Counted from the stretch's first letter, positions 20,957 through 32,509 are shown. The stretch is 64,000 nucleotides of DNA from Lepiota brunneoincarnata (GCA_023014365.1 JAEBUN010000008.1:1550001-1614000), one strand, 5' to 3'. Notes: a model not told the origin generated them from the sequence alone. Numbers and translations are program-made.

Positions 20957-21107
20957 AAACCCTTGGAGGCATGTGGCCTGCTCGGGTTGGGTATATATAT
21001 GTGTTTCGGGTATCGCGGTCACAACAGGAATTGTCACGGACTACATGAAACCATCACTTTTGTCACTTGTCAAATTAGAAAACATATGTAATATTGTAAC
21101 TCTTCCA

Positions 21108-21816
21108 TCATTCGAAACAACGACCAGACTGCAAAAGGACTGTTACGACAACCGCAACATCCAGCAAGCCTGCCTGTACGGCTGAAATTGTGATTTCCAG
21201 CAACACACCCTGCGCGATGCGAGATATCTTGGCCAGAGGTTCTCCCTCATCGTTGCTGAATGGGTAGAGCTACTCCCCGTCGGTGAGTATTTCCTTGTCC
21301 GAAGTACATCAAGGCCTTACATAGGTAGCATCGTTTGAAAGAACCCATAAGAACCGCTTGTCTCGGAGATTCATAAGCCTACCCCTGCGCATCACAAACG
21401 CGGTCATTGCGGGGTATCAGCGGTTTTTCGAAAGGACATACCTTCCATCCGGACTTTGTTGGAAAAGTCTAGAAGCCCTCTGCTTGTGGAACGCAGGGAA
21501 CACCTCTACTTCTGGGTGTCGTTGCCAGTCAATGACCCCCGAAATCTCCCCGTCAGCCCGCCTGATTGTTGTATCCCCGAATCCGCGTTTGTTGGTAGTT
21601 ATTCGATACGACTTTTGGAAATTGGCGTCTGTAACCTTCACAGTTCAAGATATCCTGGGCCTGACTTGAGAACAAGAATGTGATAATGTTGGGCGAAGGG
21701 ACAGGGATGTAGTGAGGTAGCGCGCCAAAGGTCGGAGACAGCTTCTGATCGGAAAGCGGAAGCCCATGCGCTTCTGGGTTATACCATCCACCTTGGATAT
21801 ATGGATTCCCAAGCAT
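21108..21816 (-). CDS. DUF6593 domain protein B
   Basis: Paralogue of the gene at 16562-17320, with the same exon plan. It starts MLGNPYIQGGWYNPEAHG (21816), with a leader containing PTFGALPHY and then FLFSSQAQDILNC. The DUF6593 core KVTDANFQKSYRITTNKRG and GEISGVIDWQRHPEVEVFP lies in another frame, because one extra base occurs near 21641. Downstream exons read GRLMNLRDKRFLWVLSNDAT and LYPFSNDEGEPLAKISRIA, ending in a hydrophobic stretch. The stop is at 21110-21108. Donors GTATGT and GTAAGG and CAG/TAG acceptors fit the same phases as gene A. Function is unknown. Confidence 0.75.
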
Positions 21817-22471
21817 AATGACGAGGGGAGGGTAAGAAGTCGTGCAGCAAGTATATGCATCTTTCTTCGCGGTATTTGTAGGAATTTAGAGGGGCAGGGT
21901 TAGGAATGAAACGCGGTGTGCGAAATCTGGAACACGGTGACCTCGGTGGTCAGCAGATCTATACTATATACTGGACAACCTGAAGAAGAGTAATTACCCC
22001 CTATTCCAGTACCGCGGGTGTGGAGATGTGGCAAGGTGAAGGGGATCAGAGGCCATCTCGGTGATGATCCTAGCGTAACGTCCAAATGACCTCAATTCAT
22101 CTGTCTGATGGCATTTTCCCAGTGAATTCGGTGATTTCGTATGTCTAAGTGCGGAGCGGCGTTGGAGGTGACTGCCGCTGCGTGAATTCTGCGGCGGTTA
22201 GGGCACGAAATAGTAGTAACGGGCGGGCTCGCCGACTTTGGGCGCCTGCCAGGAACCCTGTTTTACACGTGTGTGACATAGCACATTGACATTGAAAATT
22301 TCTCACTGTCATGCAACGTTCAACGTCCACATCAAATTTCAAACAGTCAAGTCGGGTGGTGGCCTCAGGTGGTAATTTCAAGCCTAGGGGTTATATGAAC
22401 CGAAGAATGGAATCACGCTAGGTGTGTGGTTAGCCCCTGACGCCAACTGCACCGCTTACTAACGGAAAGTC
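21817..22471. promoter_or_regulatory. divergent intergenic region (DUF6593-B / 5'-nucleotidase)
   Basis: This 655-bp stretch separates two divergent start codons and must hold both promoters. I did not identify a specific element. Confidence 0.4.
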
Positions 22472-24363
22472 ATGAAGCTACCAGCACTACTCTTGCTCAT
22501 TGCAGTGCTCTCGGCGCAGTCGCTACAGTCACTATGCAAGCCAGACATCGGAGTGGATCGCCTCGTTTCTCGTCACCACCGGCTTCAGGCGCGTGACGTG
22601 GAATTTGCAAATGGTGGTAACAGCCGTGATAATGGCAAACGAGGAGACGGGGATTTGACAAACCCTCGCAATTTTGAGATTTCTTTCTATCATATCAATG
22701 ATGTTCATGCGTGCGTCCCTAATTCCAGTTTTCACTTCCCTGGATATTGATATTGGATATGCTATGGCAGCCATCTTGACGAGTTCAGATCCAGCGGGTC
22801 GGCATGCACGGATACCACTCGTGGTTTGTCAGATTTTTACCCCCCCTGATGATTACTTCTGACGTGTGCTGGCGTCCATAGGCTGTGTTGGTGGATACCC
22901 TCGTGTGAAGACTATTGTTGAGCAGACGCGTCCTGGAAAGAAAAATACCCTTTTTCTGAATGCTGGAGACGAATTTCAGGTGCGTCTGGCACATTCCAAT
23001 CACAGAGCATTCCAGAGCCTCACAATTGCCATAGGGAACTTTGTACTACACTGTGTACAAGGGAGAAAAGATCGCGGAAACCTTGAATCAACTCGGCTTC
23101 GATGCTATGACACTTGGAAATCATGAATTCGATGATGGAGACGACCTGCTCAGCGCCTTTCTCGACAATCTCACATTCCCCATCATTTCCAGCAACATTC
23201 ATACCCAACACCGCAGACTTGCGAAAAATCTTGTGCCCTTCAAAATTTTCGAGCGCTACAATCTTGCTGTGTTGGCCATGACGACCGAAACGACTGCTAC
23301 CTATCTCCAATCCCAGCAACCTCACGACCTTCGAGGATCCTGTCGTCGCCGCACAACGGACCGTAAAGCTCATCAAGCGGTACCATCCGGATGTCAAGCG
23401 GATTGTCGCTCTCACGCATATTGGATATGCCCAAGACATCCGTCTCGCCCAAAATACGACTGACATATCCTTGATCATCGGGGGTCATTCGCATACCCTG
23501 CTTGGGAACATCACTGGCGCCGCGGGCCCGTACCCTACGATCGCTAAGAACCTGAATGGAGACGAGGTTTTCATTGTGACGGCGTACAGGTGGGGGGAAT
23601 ACTTGGGTTACATTGATGTCGAGTACGACCATCATGGGAAGATTGTTTCCTACGAAGGCGCTCCTATTCACCTCACCAATGCCACTGCCCAAGATCCCGG
23701 TCTCAAAGCTCAAGTAACCGAATGGGCCAAGGCCTTTGATGCGTTTTCTAACACAGTTCTCGGCCTCACAGAGTCTACGCTCATCCAGAGCACTTGCCAA
23801 CAAGCCGAATGTACTCTCGGAGACCTCACGGCCGATGCACTGCAGGACTATATTTCCGACTCCATCGGCGCCATTATGAACGCCGGCGGCATCCGAACCG
23901 AGATCGACGCGGGAAACATCACTCTTCAACAGGCTTTGGAGTGCTTCCCATTTGGTAACAGCGCTGTCCAACTGGACTTTACCGGTTCGCAGTTGTGGGA
24001 TGCATTCGAGAGTATTGTGTCGAAAGTGAGCGTCAATAACGGCTTAGCTGTGACCAGCTTCGTTCAGGTATCACGGAACATCCGCTTAACCTTATAATCC
24101 TTCCAACCCCAATGGGAGCAAGCTCATTACGCTCACGATTGCGGGCCAACCAGCTGTCCTCTCTCAAACTTATCGCATTACCACCGTCGACTTCCTAGCG
24201 CAGGGTGGCGACAACTTCTGGCCTGCACGGAATGACTTCATAATCTTGGAAACCGTGGACCAAGTCTGGAGCCATCATGTTCAGGGCTCATACACCCATC
24301 AATTACCAACTCGATGGACGTATTTCGGTGACGGACGAAACAGTCCCCCAGAAGGGTAATTAA
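22472..24363 (+). CDS. secreted 5'-nucleotidase / metallophosphoesterase
   Basis: Calcineurin-like phosphoesterase plus 5'-nucleotidase C-terminal domain, the extracellular enzyme type that hydrolyses nucleotides. The signal peptide is MKLPALLLLIAVLSAQS. The metal-binding motifs are in order: HINDVHAH, GDEFQGTLYY, LGNHEFDDG, ALTHIGYA and IIGGHSH. The C-terminal domain has GDLTADALQDY, MNAGGIRTEI (substrate-binding NAGGIR type), LECFPFGN and DFLAQGGDNF. Introns follow NDVHA, TTRG and GDEFQ, and phases agree. Three single-base insertions interrupt the frame: near 23300 (in the segment coding TTATISN), 24092 (in RLTYNPSN) and 24282 (in HVRAHTPINYQ). Removing them gives a continuous domain ending QKGN at 24363. 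The 3' end overlaps the convergent F-box gene. Confidence 0.85.
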
Positions 24364-26159
24364 TACGAGAACAGACATTTGTCATATGTATATCGCCTAA
24401 CTCAACGACTCGGGTGGATACATAGAAAAAAATTCGAGTTTCGTGATTCTCTCCTCCATGTTTCCACTTGTCTGAATCTCTGTCAGCGCATGGTTTATAA
24501 CGATTGAGAAAAGCACGAACTTTTAACCCGAGCACATAATCTTCGTCAATCATGAATGAAAAGCACGACGTATCGAGAGACAAGAACCATGACCTCGATG
24601 GAAAGACATAGTTGATCGGCTCCAGGAAAAGGTCGAATGTATTTGAGGGAGCAGCCTGAATATGGCCGCGTTCGAAATTGAAAATAAGGATGGTGGGCTG
24701 GGGGTTATTCCGGTTTCTAGGGTCCAAAAGTATGAGCACCCGGCTTCCTTGAACATACCTAGGACGCATTAGGCATTTTACAACTAAATTGTTTTCACAC
24801 TCACCGCAGCCAATTACTAGCGACAGTCGTTGGAGTGAAAAATACTTTCCGGTGGCTCCACAAGTCCCATGTTACCTCGAGGGGTTCATCGATGGTAGTT
24901 CCTGCTTGAATGTACGGGAAAAAAGCCGAATAATCAACAAAAAAGGTAACATAAGGGTGCGCGGAATGCAAAAATCGCAGACAAATGATGTACACGCGTG
25001 ATTCTTGAGCAGTTGTAAAAATCACGCCTGGACGGGGTTTGGCAAGGAAAGGACCGGTGTGGGAGCTGATCGACGATAGCTGGATCCCAGGAAGAAGATC
25101 TGGGAATTTGAGTGTTGCGACAAGCTTGGGTGGGACAACAGGGTGGCGAGGAAAGGTGATCTTGTAGACGCAAATACTACCACTGTTCGATACGGTGAAG
25201 ATAGCGTAGGAGCGTGGGCCGAGTAGCTCGAAGGTTCTAGCACCATCCGGAAGGCGCATTTCTGGGACCATAGAGTTCTGGATACCACGTGTGTTGAGTT
25301 GAGATTATGATGGATAATTCTTCTCGCTCACTAGAATCACTGTGCCGGTTTTCCAGTGCCAGAGGAGGAGTTGGGGCAAGCGGGAACCATCGAAAAAGAA
25401 CAAAGAGAGGAGATCATCTGCGAGTTGGATAGTAATAGTTGAAAGGTCACTTCCGTGAGGGTCATAAGGAATGCGGAATTTAATAGCCCGTTTGCGGGCT
25501 TGCGGGTGGGGAGCGTTGGTGGATAGTGTATGGAGATGAAGTTTGACTTTGCGACCTTCTGGGCTGACGTGCGGTCTGAAATGTCATATATACAATCAGC
25601 TTAATGGAAAATAGAAAATAGACATACATGTGATCCGCTTCGATCATGACAATAAGGTCCTGAGTCGGATCGAGAGCAAAGTCTTTGATAGGGAAATCAA
25701 GGTTCCTGTGGAGCTTGCTTGGCGGGCGTGGTAAAGCAAGGGAGCCATTGAAGTGTTAAGCTGGATCCATCCGATTTTGCAAATACACCAGCAACCAGTT
25801 CGTACGCCGCACAGTCCCCTTGAATGCGGTAAGAACTGGTAGGTGGCTTGGCAACTGCATTAGTCTTCCAGGACTGCGTGAACTGTCGCAACAATCGTAT
25901 TCGAGCATCATAGGGCAGCTGAGTTGCATAGACACCGACGAGACCTTGCTCTCCTAGTCTGTACGCATATTCAAATTCGGAGTGCCCTTTGAGAAAGGCC
26001 GCGGAGGGATTTGGAGACCTTGCTCGGCGAGGGGAAATAAGGATGATGAATTGGACACGTAGAGAGAATGCTTACCAAGAGACAATCACAGACGGTGTCA
26101 CTGTTAACCCAACGAAATATTTCAAGTAAAATGTCGGCAGGAAGGTCGAGCAAGTTCAT
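24299..26159 (-). CDS. F-box domain protein
   Basis: The start MNLLDLPADILLEIFRWV (26159) is a short N-terminal F-box, so the product is a likely substrate adaptor of an SCF ubiquitin ligase. After an intron (donor GTAAGC) the protein continues with PFLKGHSEFEYAYRLGEQGL, a DFALDPTQDLIVMIE motif and EGRKVKLHLHTLS. Beta-rich repeats (LLLWHWKTGTV, TFELLGPRSYAIFTVSNSG, RVLILLDPRN) follow. Comparable Agaricomycete F-box proteins have the same 'ALDPxQDLIV' segment and a degenerate propeller-like body. One extra base near 25740 shifts the frame between GSSLTLQWLP and the DFPIKDFALDP segment. Introns also separate the blocks at about 25620-25575, 25330-25275 and 24800-24750. The last exon reads to 24299 and overlaps the 5'-nucleotidase end by about 65 bp. 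The substrate is unknown. Confidence 0.75.
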
Positions 26160-26260
26160 AACACACCAGTGTTTGTCGCAGTGGCGTTGGATTGTTGAGC
26201 CATGGTCACGTGGACATAACCACCTAATATTCCCAGGTGACCGACCTGGCCACTGCCACA
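26160..26260. promoter_or_regulatory. short bidirectional promoter region
   Basis: Only 101 bp separate the divergent start codons of the F-box gene (minus) and the small secreted protein gene (plus). No TATA box is obvious. Confidence 0.5.
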
Positions 26261-26763
26261 ATGGTCTTCGATAATGCTCTCCTGGGATTCCTTGTACTTT
26301 CGACCTGTTCAGCGTACGCGCAACAGGTAGAATGTGCTTATTCATGTCCGCTGGCCGACAGGCTTGAGCAACCCTTGCTCAGGCACACTCTGGCGATACC
26401 TTATAAATCAGACTATTCAGTCTTCGAATGCGTGTAGGCTCTCTGCATCCGTGACCCTTAGTGACTTACGCTGACCTGCAATTTCTGCCAGGTATGGCCA
26501 AGTGGACCCGGAGCCCATTACCCATAGCTGCTTCTATGGAAAGGTGAGACACAAGATACACGAGTTCCCATAATTTTGCTGACAAGTATGAACCCAAGTC
26601 GGATGGTCATCAAGCACTGGGCTCACTCATAAACAAGTGCCCTGCACAAGCCGTCCCTTGTTCCGACAGCTCAAACTCCTTTTCCTCGCCAGGAAAACCG
26701 GAAACACCACCTTGGATTGAAAATGGGCGATACCTCCTTTATTTGAAAGAAAACCACACATGA
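26261..26763 (+). CDS. small secreted cysteine-containing protein
   Basis: Three exons (26261-26433, 26492-26543, 26587-26763) give 133 residues. All junctions are GT-AG and in phase. MVFDNALLGFLVLSTCSAYA is a signal peptide. The mature part begins QQVECAYSCPL and has paired cysteines at FECVYG, HSCFYG, NKCPAQ and PCSDSS. This pattern resembles small secreted proteins of mushrooms with repeated 'C.Y....C.Y' and 'CP...C' motifs. No enzymatic motif is seen. A role at the cell surface or in the secretome is an inference from the signal peptide and size. Confidence 0.7.
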
Positions 26764-28558
26764 CCATTAGCTATACTTGCGTTCTGTTATGACCCTGTGT
26801 GCGCCGGATAGCCGCTGGCATTGTTAGTAAGCGTCTGACTCCCTATGGGCATGTGGCGTTGAAAGCTGTCGCTTTTCACGAATAACAATGATGGACTTGA
26901 TGCAAATCAATTCATTGACTCCTAGTTGTCGAGGGTAGGATCAACTGGCTTTGGTGACTCATCTCGATCAATGGGAAACCTGGAGCATCCTTCAGATTTT
27001 CCCGACCAACCGCACCCATGAGCCGCCCCAGGCTCGATATCGAAAACTTGTGCTGACTCTGCCGATCGAACAGAAGGAATCGCGGCTTGTACATACCGTT
27101 TCACCCAAAAGAGCACGTTCTTCCTTGGCTTTAATCCCACGTCAAAGCGGAGAAACCATAGAGTTCTCACAAGATGAAAACGTGAATCATTTCATTCCTC
27201 GGTATTGGCCTCAGTGCAAGGTGAGACTCGTAAACAAGGCGAGTCGCCGATCGATCCCTTGATCGTCCCCATCCCGATTCTTATGACTTTGCATAGACTG
27301 ATATATCACCTGGAGCGGTCGCAAAAATATGGATCGGCGGGGACATTGCCTGCTGGCGTGCCTTTCAGCAAGGAGCTTTTGTTTCCAATCGATCTCCGGC
27401 GCAGGATCTCCCTTCGCTTTGCTTCCTCATTGCTCCCCGTCCCGCCTCGCCAACGAATTATCTTTCTGGCGGAGCACCCCCCCCCTCAGCCTAAGGCAAG
27501 ATCAAGAAGTTTACACAATATTATCTCCGTGCAAGGCTCGGCTTTTCCTATAAAAATAGGCATACCATGGACAACCGGAGCTGTCGTGTCGAGCTACGGG
27601 CATTCACAGGCCCCCCTGGCTGCGGCCCTGGTAGCTCTGAACCCAGCCACCGATCCCTTATCTGCTTTTCCCAACATGATACTTGGTCCTTAGGGCTACC
27701 CATTTCTCATGTCCAATATTCGATAATCACGAAGATGCGCTTCCACCACTTTCGGTTCCGATCTTGTGCACCCAGAACTCCGCGGGGTGCAGCTCAGGGG
27801 AACTGCCTCAAGACTTTCAGATTCTATGTTCGGCTCCCTAGTGCGGAATAAAAATGCGACTGTCTTCGATCCCTCCGAAGTCCGAAAATCTCACGTCCAT
27901 AACTGGTGAGAAAGAATCCACAGAAACCTGCCATGATCGAAACGGAGGCCCGACATCGCCCCTTCATGTATCAACCTAGAAGTTGATGCACAGCATTCAT
28001 CAGGGTTCTATCTGGGACCTGTTGAGACTGTCTGTGCGGGCCTCCGAATGCTGAGAGTTCGTCCAGCAGGACGAGAGTCATCCCCGTTACCCTAGATGCG
28101 TATCGACAGAGCATTTACTCATAACGTGGATCGTTGACGTCCTTCGTTTGGCTGTGATATCGGTACTATTCTTCTCGACCGCTTATAACTTTGCAGCTTG
28201 CCGATGGCCTGAATTATAGCACTGAGGTCTCCGGTTAACTATAAACTTTCATGGGGAACGACAAGGACTACACTGCCACAATTGCCATTCCGTCTGTAAG
28301 TTGTTCACTCGTGAACACTCCATTCAGTGTTTCTTCGGGGACACTTTCAGCGAGCAACTGCAATCTGTAGTATTGATTGGGTCGCTGTAGATGGCCCTTT
28401 ATGGTTCTTCGGCTCAGCTAGTGTGGTAAAGAAAAGATAGCCCAAATGCATTATGACAAAATACTCTTTAATAAATACAAAGCTTGAACAAGCTGCCGGG
28501 AATCATGAAAGCAAGCGCAAAATCGGTTAGGTTCTAGTAGTGTATTGTTATCTGTCTC
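26764..28558. other. intergenic, no gene recognised
   Basis: Open frames at 26951-27262 (plus), 26922-27170 (minus) and 27205-27693 (plus, 162 residues) show no recognisable domain, signal peptide or TM. I leave them unannotated. The right end is the 3' flank of the membrane-protein gene. Confidence 0.45.
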
Positions 28559-29450
28559 CTATATTTTCGTCCTATCCGGCTGACAGTTCTTTGCTGCCCA
28601 GCACCTTATTGTCGTCCTCACTATAAGGGCGAAGTAGACCAGACCTATCGCGAACAAGTCCCAAGTCCCAGTCCGTAGGCAGAACTCTATTGGAGATGGG
28701 AGAGTTAAGTTGGATGCTGGATTTAGGCGTGTTCGCCAGATGAACGATATGATGGCAATCACGGAGAGGAGGAGTGACCTAAGAGGAATATAAGTGAGTT
28801 TCGTAGCAATAGAAAAGACTATGTACAAACCACGTCAGTGAGGCAGCTGGTAGACTTAACATAACCCAGAAGTTCCAGAACGTCCCGCTGTTGCTTTCTG
28901 CGACCTACAATAACCAGTTCAATACAAGGCCAAATCTTTCCTAGATGTAATGCTTACCTTGGCCCACTCTGAGATCGTGTCTCTTGCATATAGAACGTAG
29001 GAACAGCCATATAGCATGCTCCAAAAAGTCAGAGTCAGCGACCATAAAGCCAAGTTTCGGGTCAAAGGGTCTTTCGCTGCCTCGCCATCGTTTCTCTCGA
29101 GTAAAATCAAGGTAAGTCTACCGCAATGAGTTAGCTGGGAAAAGTACTGGGTGATATATATGCGGAGGTACGTACGGTAGAAGTATGGCAGAAATGGCTG
29201 TTATTATCTTCCATTCCTGGATGCAACGGTCGATTATCTTCTCCCATCGTTCTGGGAGTAGGTTTAGTTCTGTTTCGGCGGCGTTCTGGCGTATGGACTT
29301 GGTCGTGGATAATAGAGTTGATTCAAAACTGGACTCTGCTGCCCATGCCAGGTGTTTTGAATCATGAACTCGTACGTGATATCGAGAGGGGTACCATAAG
29401 AGGAGGAGAGTGTATAGTAGAGATACATGTCTACGTTTATAGCAGGGCAT
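28559..29450 (-). CDS. multi-TM membrane protein M1
   Basis: Four exons join cleanly. The first carries a hydrophilic N-terminus and an amphipathic segment WEKIIDRCIQEWKIITAISA. TM segments follow: AILLPLTLILLE, LALWSLTLTFWSMLYGCSYV, NFWVMLSLPAASLTW/SLLL, VIAIISFIWRT and DLFAIGLVYFALIVRTTI. The recurring pattern 'DP-TR-LAL-SL-FWSMLYG' and 'FW-WVM-LPA--L-W' is shared with the genes at 33196-34129 and, more loosely, 31777-32509. This type of membrane protein is common in Agaricomycetes, with no assigned function. Introns are GT-AG, and the third splits a Trp codon region. No lesion is seen. Start at 29450, stop at 28559. Confidence 0.75.
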
Positions 29451-29788
29451 TTCGATTTTGGCCCGGGGAAGGGGGGGAATGATGAACAGTCTTCGTCGCC
29501 GAAAGTATTAAATGGCCAACACGCAACATGTGACTCTTAAATGCTGTGTGCATAACATGCAGTGTTGCAAAATTGCAGTACGTATTAGCCTGAGAAAGCT
29601 CCAGGCTGTGTTCAATAAGTAACAGGAGTCCTCAGCCAAAGGTCAACTACGTCCACCTCCAATCTCCGAGCCAGCCAGTCCAAGTAGCCGATCCCCTAAT
29701 TATTCTCCAAGCAATCCAGGTCCCGCAGCCCTAATCCCCTCTCCAATTGCTGGGGCTCCATCGTGGAAACCAGATTTTCAAGGGCAAC

Positions 29789-31653
29789 ATGTTCGCTCTC
29801 GCGCCCGGTTCTCCCTGCGATGTTTGCTTAGAAGAATTTGGCTCCCAGTGCCCGCCCCATTCACTTCCCTGCGGTATGCTATTTTCCCCGTTTTTTCCGC
29901 ATCTATAACATTTGTTTCCAGGCCATGTTCTCTGCGGCCGTTGCTGCGATACGGTAGTTGAAAAGAGTTCTCCGCGCCTCTCCTCCTACTGTCCATTCTG
30001 TCGCACACCATTCACCGCAGACTCTGTCAAGTTGATCCGCATGGACCTCGCCGCCAGCAGCCCACGCACTCCCAATCAACACCGATCAATTGGGGCACAC
30101 AGAGAATTATATTCCAGTTTATCTCTGGAGCCATTTGCGATGGCCACAATATCTTCTACCCCTCCCTCTCTCCTGCCCTCAAAAATTCCTGATGGTACTC
30201 CACCTCCAAGATTAAGTTACGTCTGGGATGCATTGCCCCACTTTCGCACGAAAGAAGAACTCGGGCAGGATGGTGTCCTTCGGCCTGCTCGACCTCACAA
30301 TCCGTACAAAAGGAGTTCGAGGCCGCCGTGTGTTTTTTTTGTGCCAGATATACCAAATATTGCTTTATTAATCACACTCTCTAGGATGGACTTGGTTGAG
30401 GATCCGTCGTTCTCTAACATCACCGCCATCTTTGAGCTCCCTGGATTGAAGCATAAAGAATCAAGGCCGGCAATCCGTAGCGCGACCCCTCCTTCCTTTG
30501 GTCTCTCGGCTCCTCGCACCGGTAATAATACCTCAGGTCATATGAAAGCCTGCAGCATTTGTGGTATCACTAGTACGCCCATATGGCGTCGCGTGAACGG
30601 CAAGGTAAGCTGCAACGGCTGTGGCTTGCGCTACCTCAGGCACCGGTGCCCTCGTCCTCATCAGGATAGGTACGAAAGCCATGGCGAGGGAGTGGCGTCA
30701 GCATCCCTCAGGCTGCAAGGGATGACCGACACCATGAATGATGGTTCTTCTATGCGTTTTAGTGGGGGTCGATCAACCCGTGCGAACGTGCGTGTGAATC
30801 ACAAACCTCAATGTTTTAATTGCGGAACTACTACCACTCCCCTCTGGAAGAAAGACGAAGAAGGCAGGACAAACTGTAATGCGTGGGTGTCAGATTTTTG
30901 ATGCTCCCCAAGATTAATTCAGGCTCTTTTCCTAGGTGTGGACTTTTTCATAAGCTACACGGTCGCAGTCGTCCCATCCCTGCGAAACCCGACATCAATT
31001 ATCAACGCACTCGGCGCGCCTCTCAAAGGGATAGACACGTTGACGTCGTCGGTGTTGAATCTCCTCCCTCTGCTAGGCTGAATTACCGAAGAGGGTCCGA
31101 GTACTCTCAGGAATGCCGTACCGGCCCATCTTACCCGGTTCCCGCAGCTCCTGACACAAAGCGTTACAGCATCCAGACGAATCCTTCATACCTTGATTCT
31201 TCATTACTGGAACATCAGTATGAATACTCTCAAAGATATTGTACTTCCCCCTCGTCTTCTGGAAGCTGGGAGGCGGATCATCGGGTGAGAGATTGCTTCA
31301 AACGGAATTGTCCATAACAAGGCTTACTTTTAGTTCTCTTGTACAGACGGCGGCGCTGCAGCAAGCCTTGCCAGAATATGATAGCTCCCCCTCAGATAGC
31401 TTTCTGCTTCAAGTAGATGAAAACTTGCAAGTGCCCCCAGATTGGTCGGAAAGCGTGAGTGATACCGTATTCAACACCCCTTCGTTCATCGTCAAATTCC
31501 CTTGCACAGGCCGCGCAACGCACAAATTCCAGAGATCACTCAGTTGGCCCTGGGGAGCTCCGACGTCGGTTGGATTTAGCCCGGGGGGCGCTTGAAGATT
31601 GGGTTGAACGTGTCTTGCAGAGAGTTCCACGTGGATCAGCGCTCGTAAGTTGA
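29789..31653 (+). CDS. RING finger plus double GATA zinc-finger protein
   Basis: Exon 1 (29789-29873) and exon 2 (from 29922) build a RING-type finger: CDVCLEEF, PCGHVLCGRC and YCPFCRTPF (C3HC4 order). The same uninterrupted frame continues about 150 residues to GATA finger 1 (CSICGITSTPIWRR...CNGCGLRY, Cx2C-x17-Cx2C). Finger 2 follows (CFNCGTTTTPLWKK...CNACGLFHKLHGRSRP, Cx2C-x18-Cx2C), interrupted by a phase-matched intron inside CNA/CG. Downstream exons read TAALQQALPEYDSS and AAQRTNSRDHSVGPGEL, and end GSALVS at 31653. GATA fingers bind (A/T)GATA(A/G) and imply a nuclear regulator, while the RING implies ubiquitin-ligase or protein-binding activity. No siderophore-regulator cysteine-rich spacer lies between the fingers. 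The last intron donor may instead splice onward (see findings). No lesions. Confidence 0.75.
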
Positions 31654-31776
31654 CGGAGCTCAACTCAGGCTTACCACCCATTCTCAATTTTGTTTGCACA
31701 GCATGAGAAGTCCGCCCACCTATACTGGTATTGCCACCTGGGAATTCCCTTCTTGTACTCCTTGAGACTTGATTCT

Positions 31777-32509
31777 ATGGTCAACGGTGTTAATGGTGAT
31801 GATGACGGTGTTGGCGGTGATCACACCGACGGATGGCAACAGTTTCTTGATGGCCTTCAGAAGGACTCAATGATGCTTGCTGGAATCTCCGTGCCACTCG
31901 TCGGGTAAGTGACATGTACCTTGTCCGTTCGAAAGGCTCATCTTTTTTTACAGAGCCACCTTCACAATCATGCAAAGTGTAGCTGCTACCAACCCCATTA
32001 CGCACTACTTTGCATTGTGGACAATCTGTTCGGCTATGGGTACTATAGTGCTTACCCCCGTTTGCTACTTCAAATTGTCAAGTTTGAAAGCGAACCTAGG
32101 GGAGGCTGTGAGTGACCTGGTCTCTAGCCTGCAGCCGGCTGAAAATTAACAAAAAAATTATAGGCCCGAGGCATGACATCGATTCTCTGGAGTATGGAAG
32201 TCATGTTGTCCATCCCGGCAGTCTGGTTCGCATGGTATGTTCAGGCTCCTTCTATAATGTGCCCAGCTGTAGCTTACCTGTCTGTCTAGGACCTTGTTTG
32301 CTTTCGCTATATGCCTACTTACATTCATGTGGTCATATGGCGCAACCCCCTCAGACAACCTTCGCAGCCTCCCGGTTCTGGCGCTCGGTTTTCGAGTTTT
32401 CTTGACCATGGTCCTGCTGGTTGGTTTGATCCATGTCGCCCTGATGACATGTTCCCGCCGTGGTGGCATCATTGATCCACGCAGAACGGCGTTGGCCCGT
32501 TTACACTGA
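31777..32509 (+). CDS. multi-TM membrane protein M3
   Basis: Start MVNGVNGDDDGVGGDHTDGW (31777). The segment QQFLDGLQKDSMMLAGISVP precedes a first TM. GATFTIMQSV, HYFALWTICSAMGTIVLTPV, LWSMEVMLSIPAVWFAW/TLF and AFAICLLTFMW with VFLTMVLLVGLIHVALM follow. Four exons join through GTAAGT, GTGAGT and GTATGT donors and AG acceptors in phase. The order (short hydrophilic N-terminus, TM, 'LSIPAVWFAW' TM pair, C-terminal TM) resembles a large Agaricomycete family of unknown function and the neighbouring M1 and M2 genes. It lies 123 bp after the RING-GATA stop on the same strand. The frame upstream of its ATG is open back to a good splice acceptor, so the true start could be further 5'. Confidence 0.65.

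Noticed and set aside
23297..23971. 224-codon minus-strand frame
   Set aside because: Antisense to the conserved 5'-nucleotidase exons, which carry the metal-binding and NAGGIR motifs.
26951..27262. Overlapping frames on both strands near a possible small gene
   Set aside because: Neither strand gives a signal peptide, domain or splice pattern.
27205..27693. 162-codon plus-strand open frame
   Set aside because: No recognisable motif and no intron support. The length is possible by chance in this GC range.
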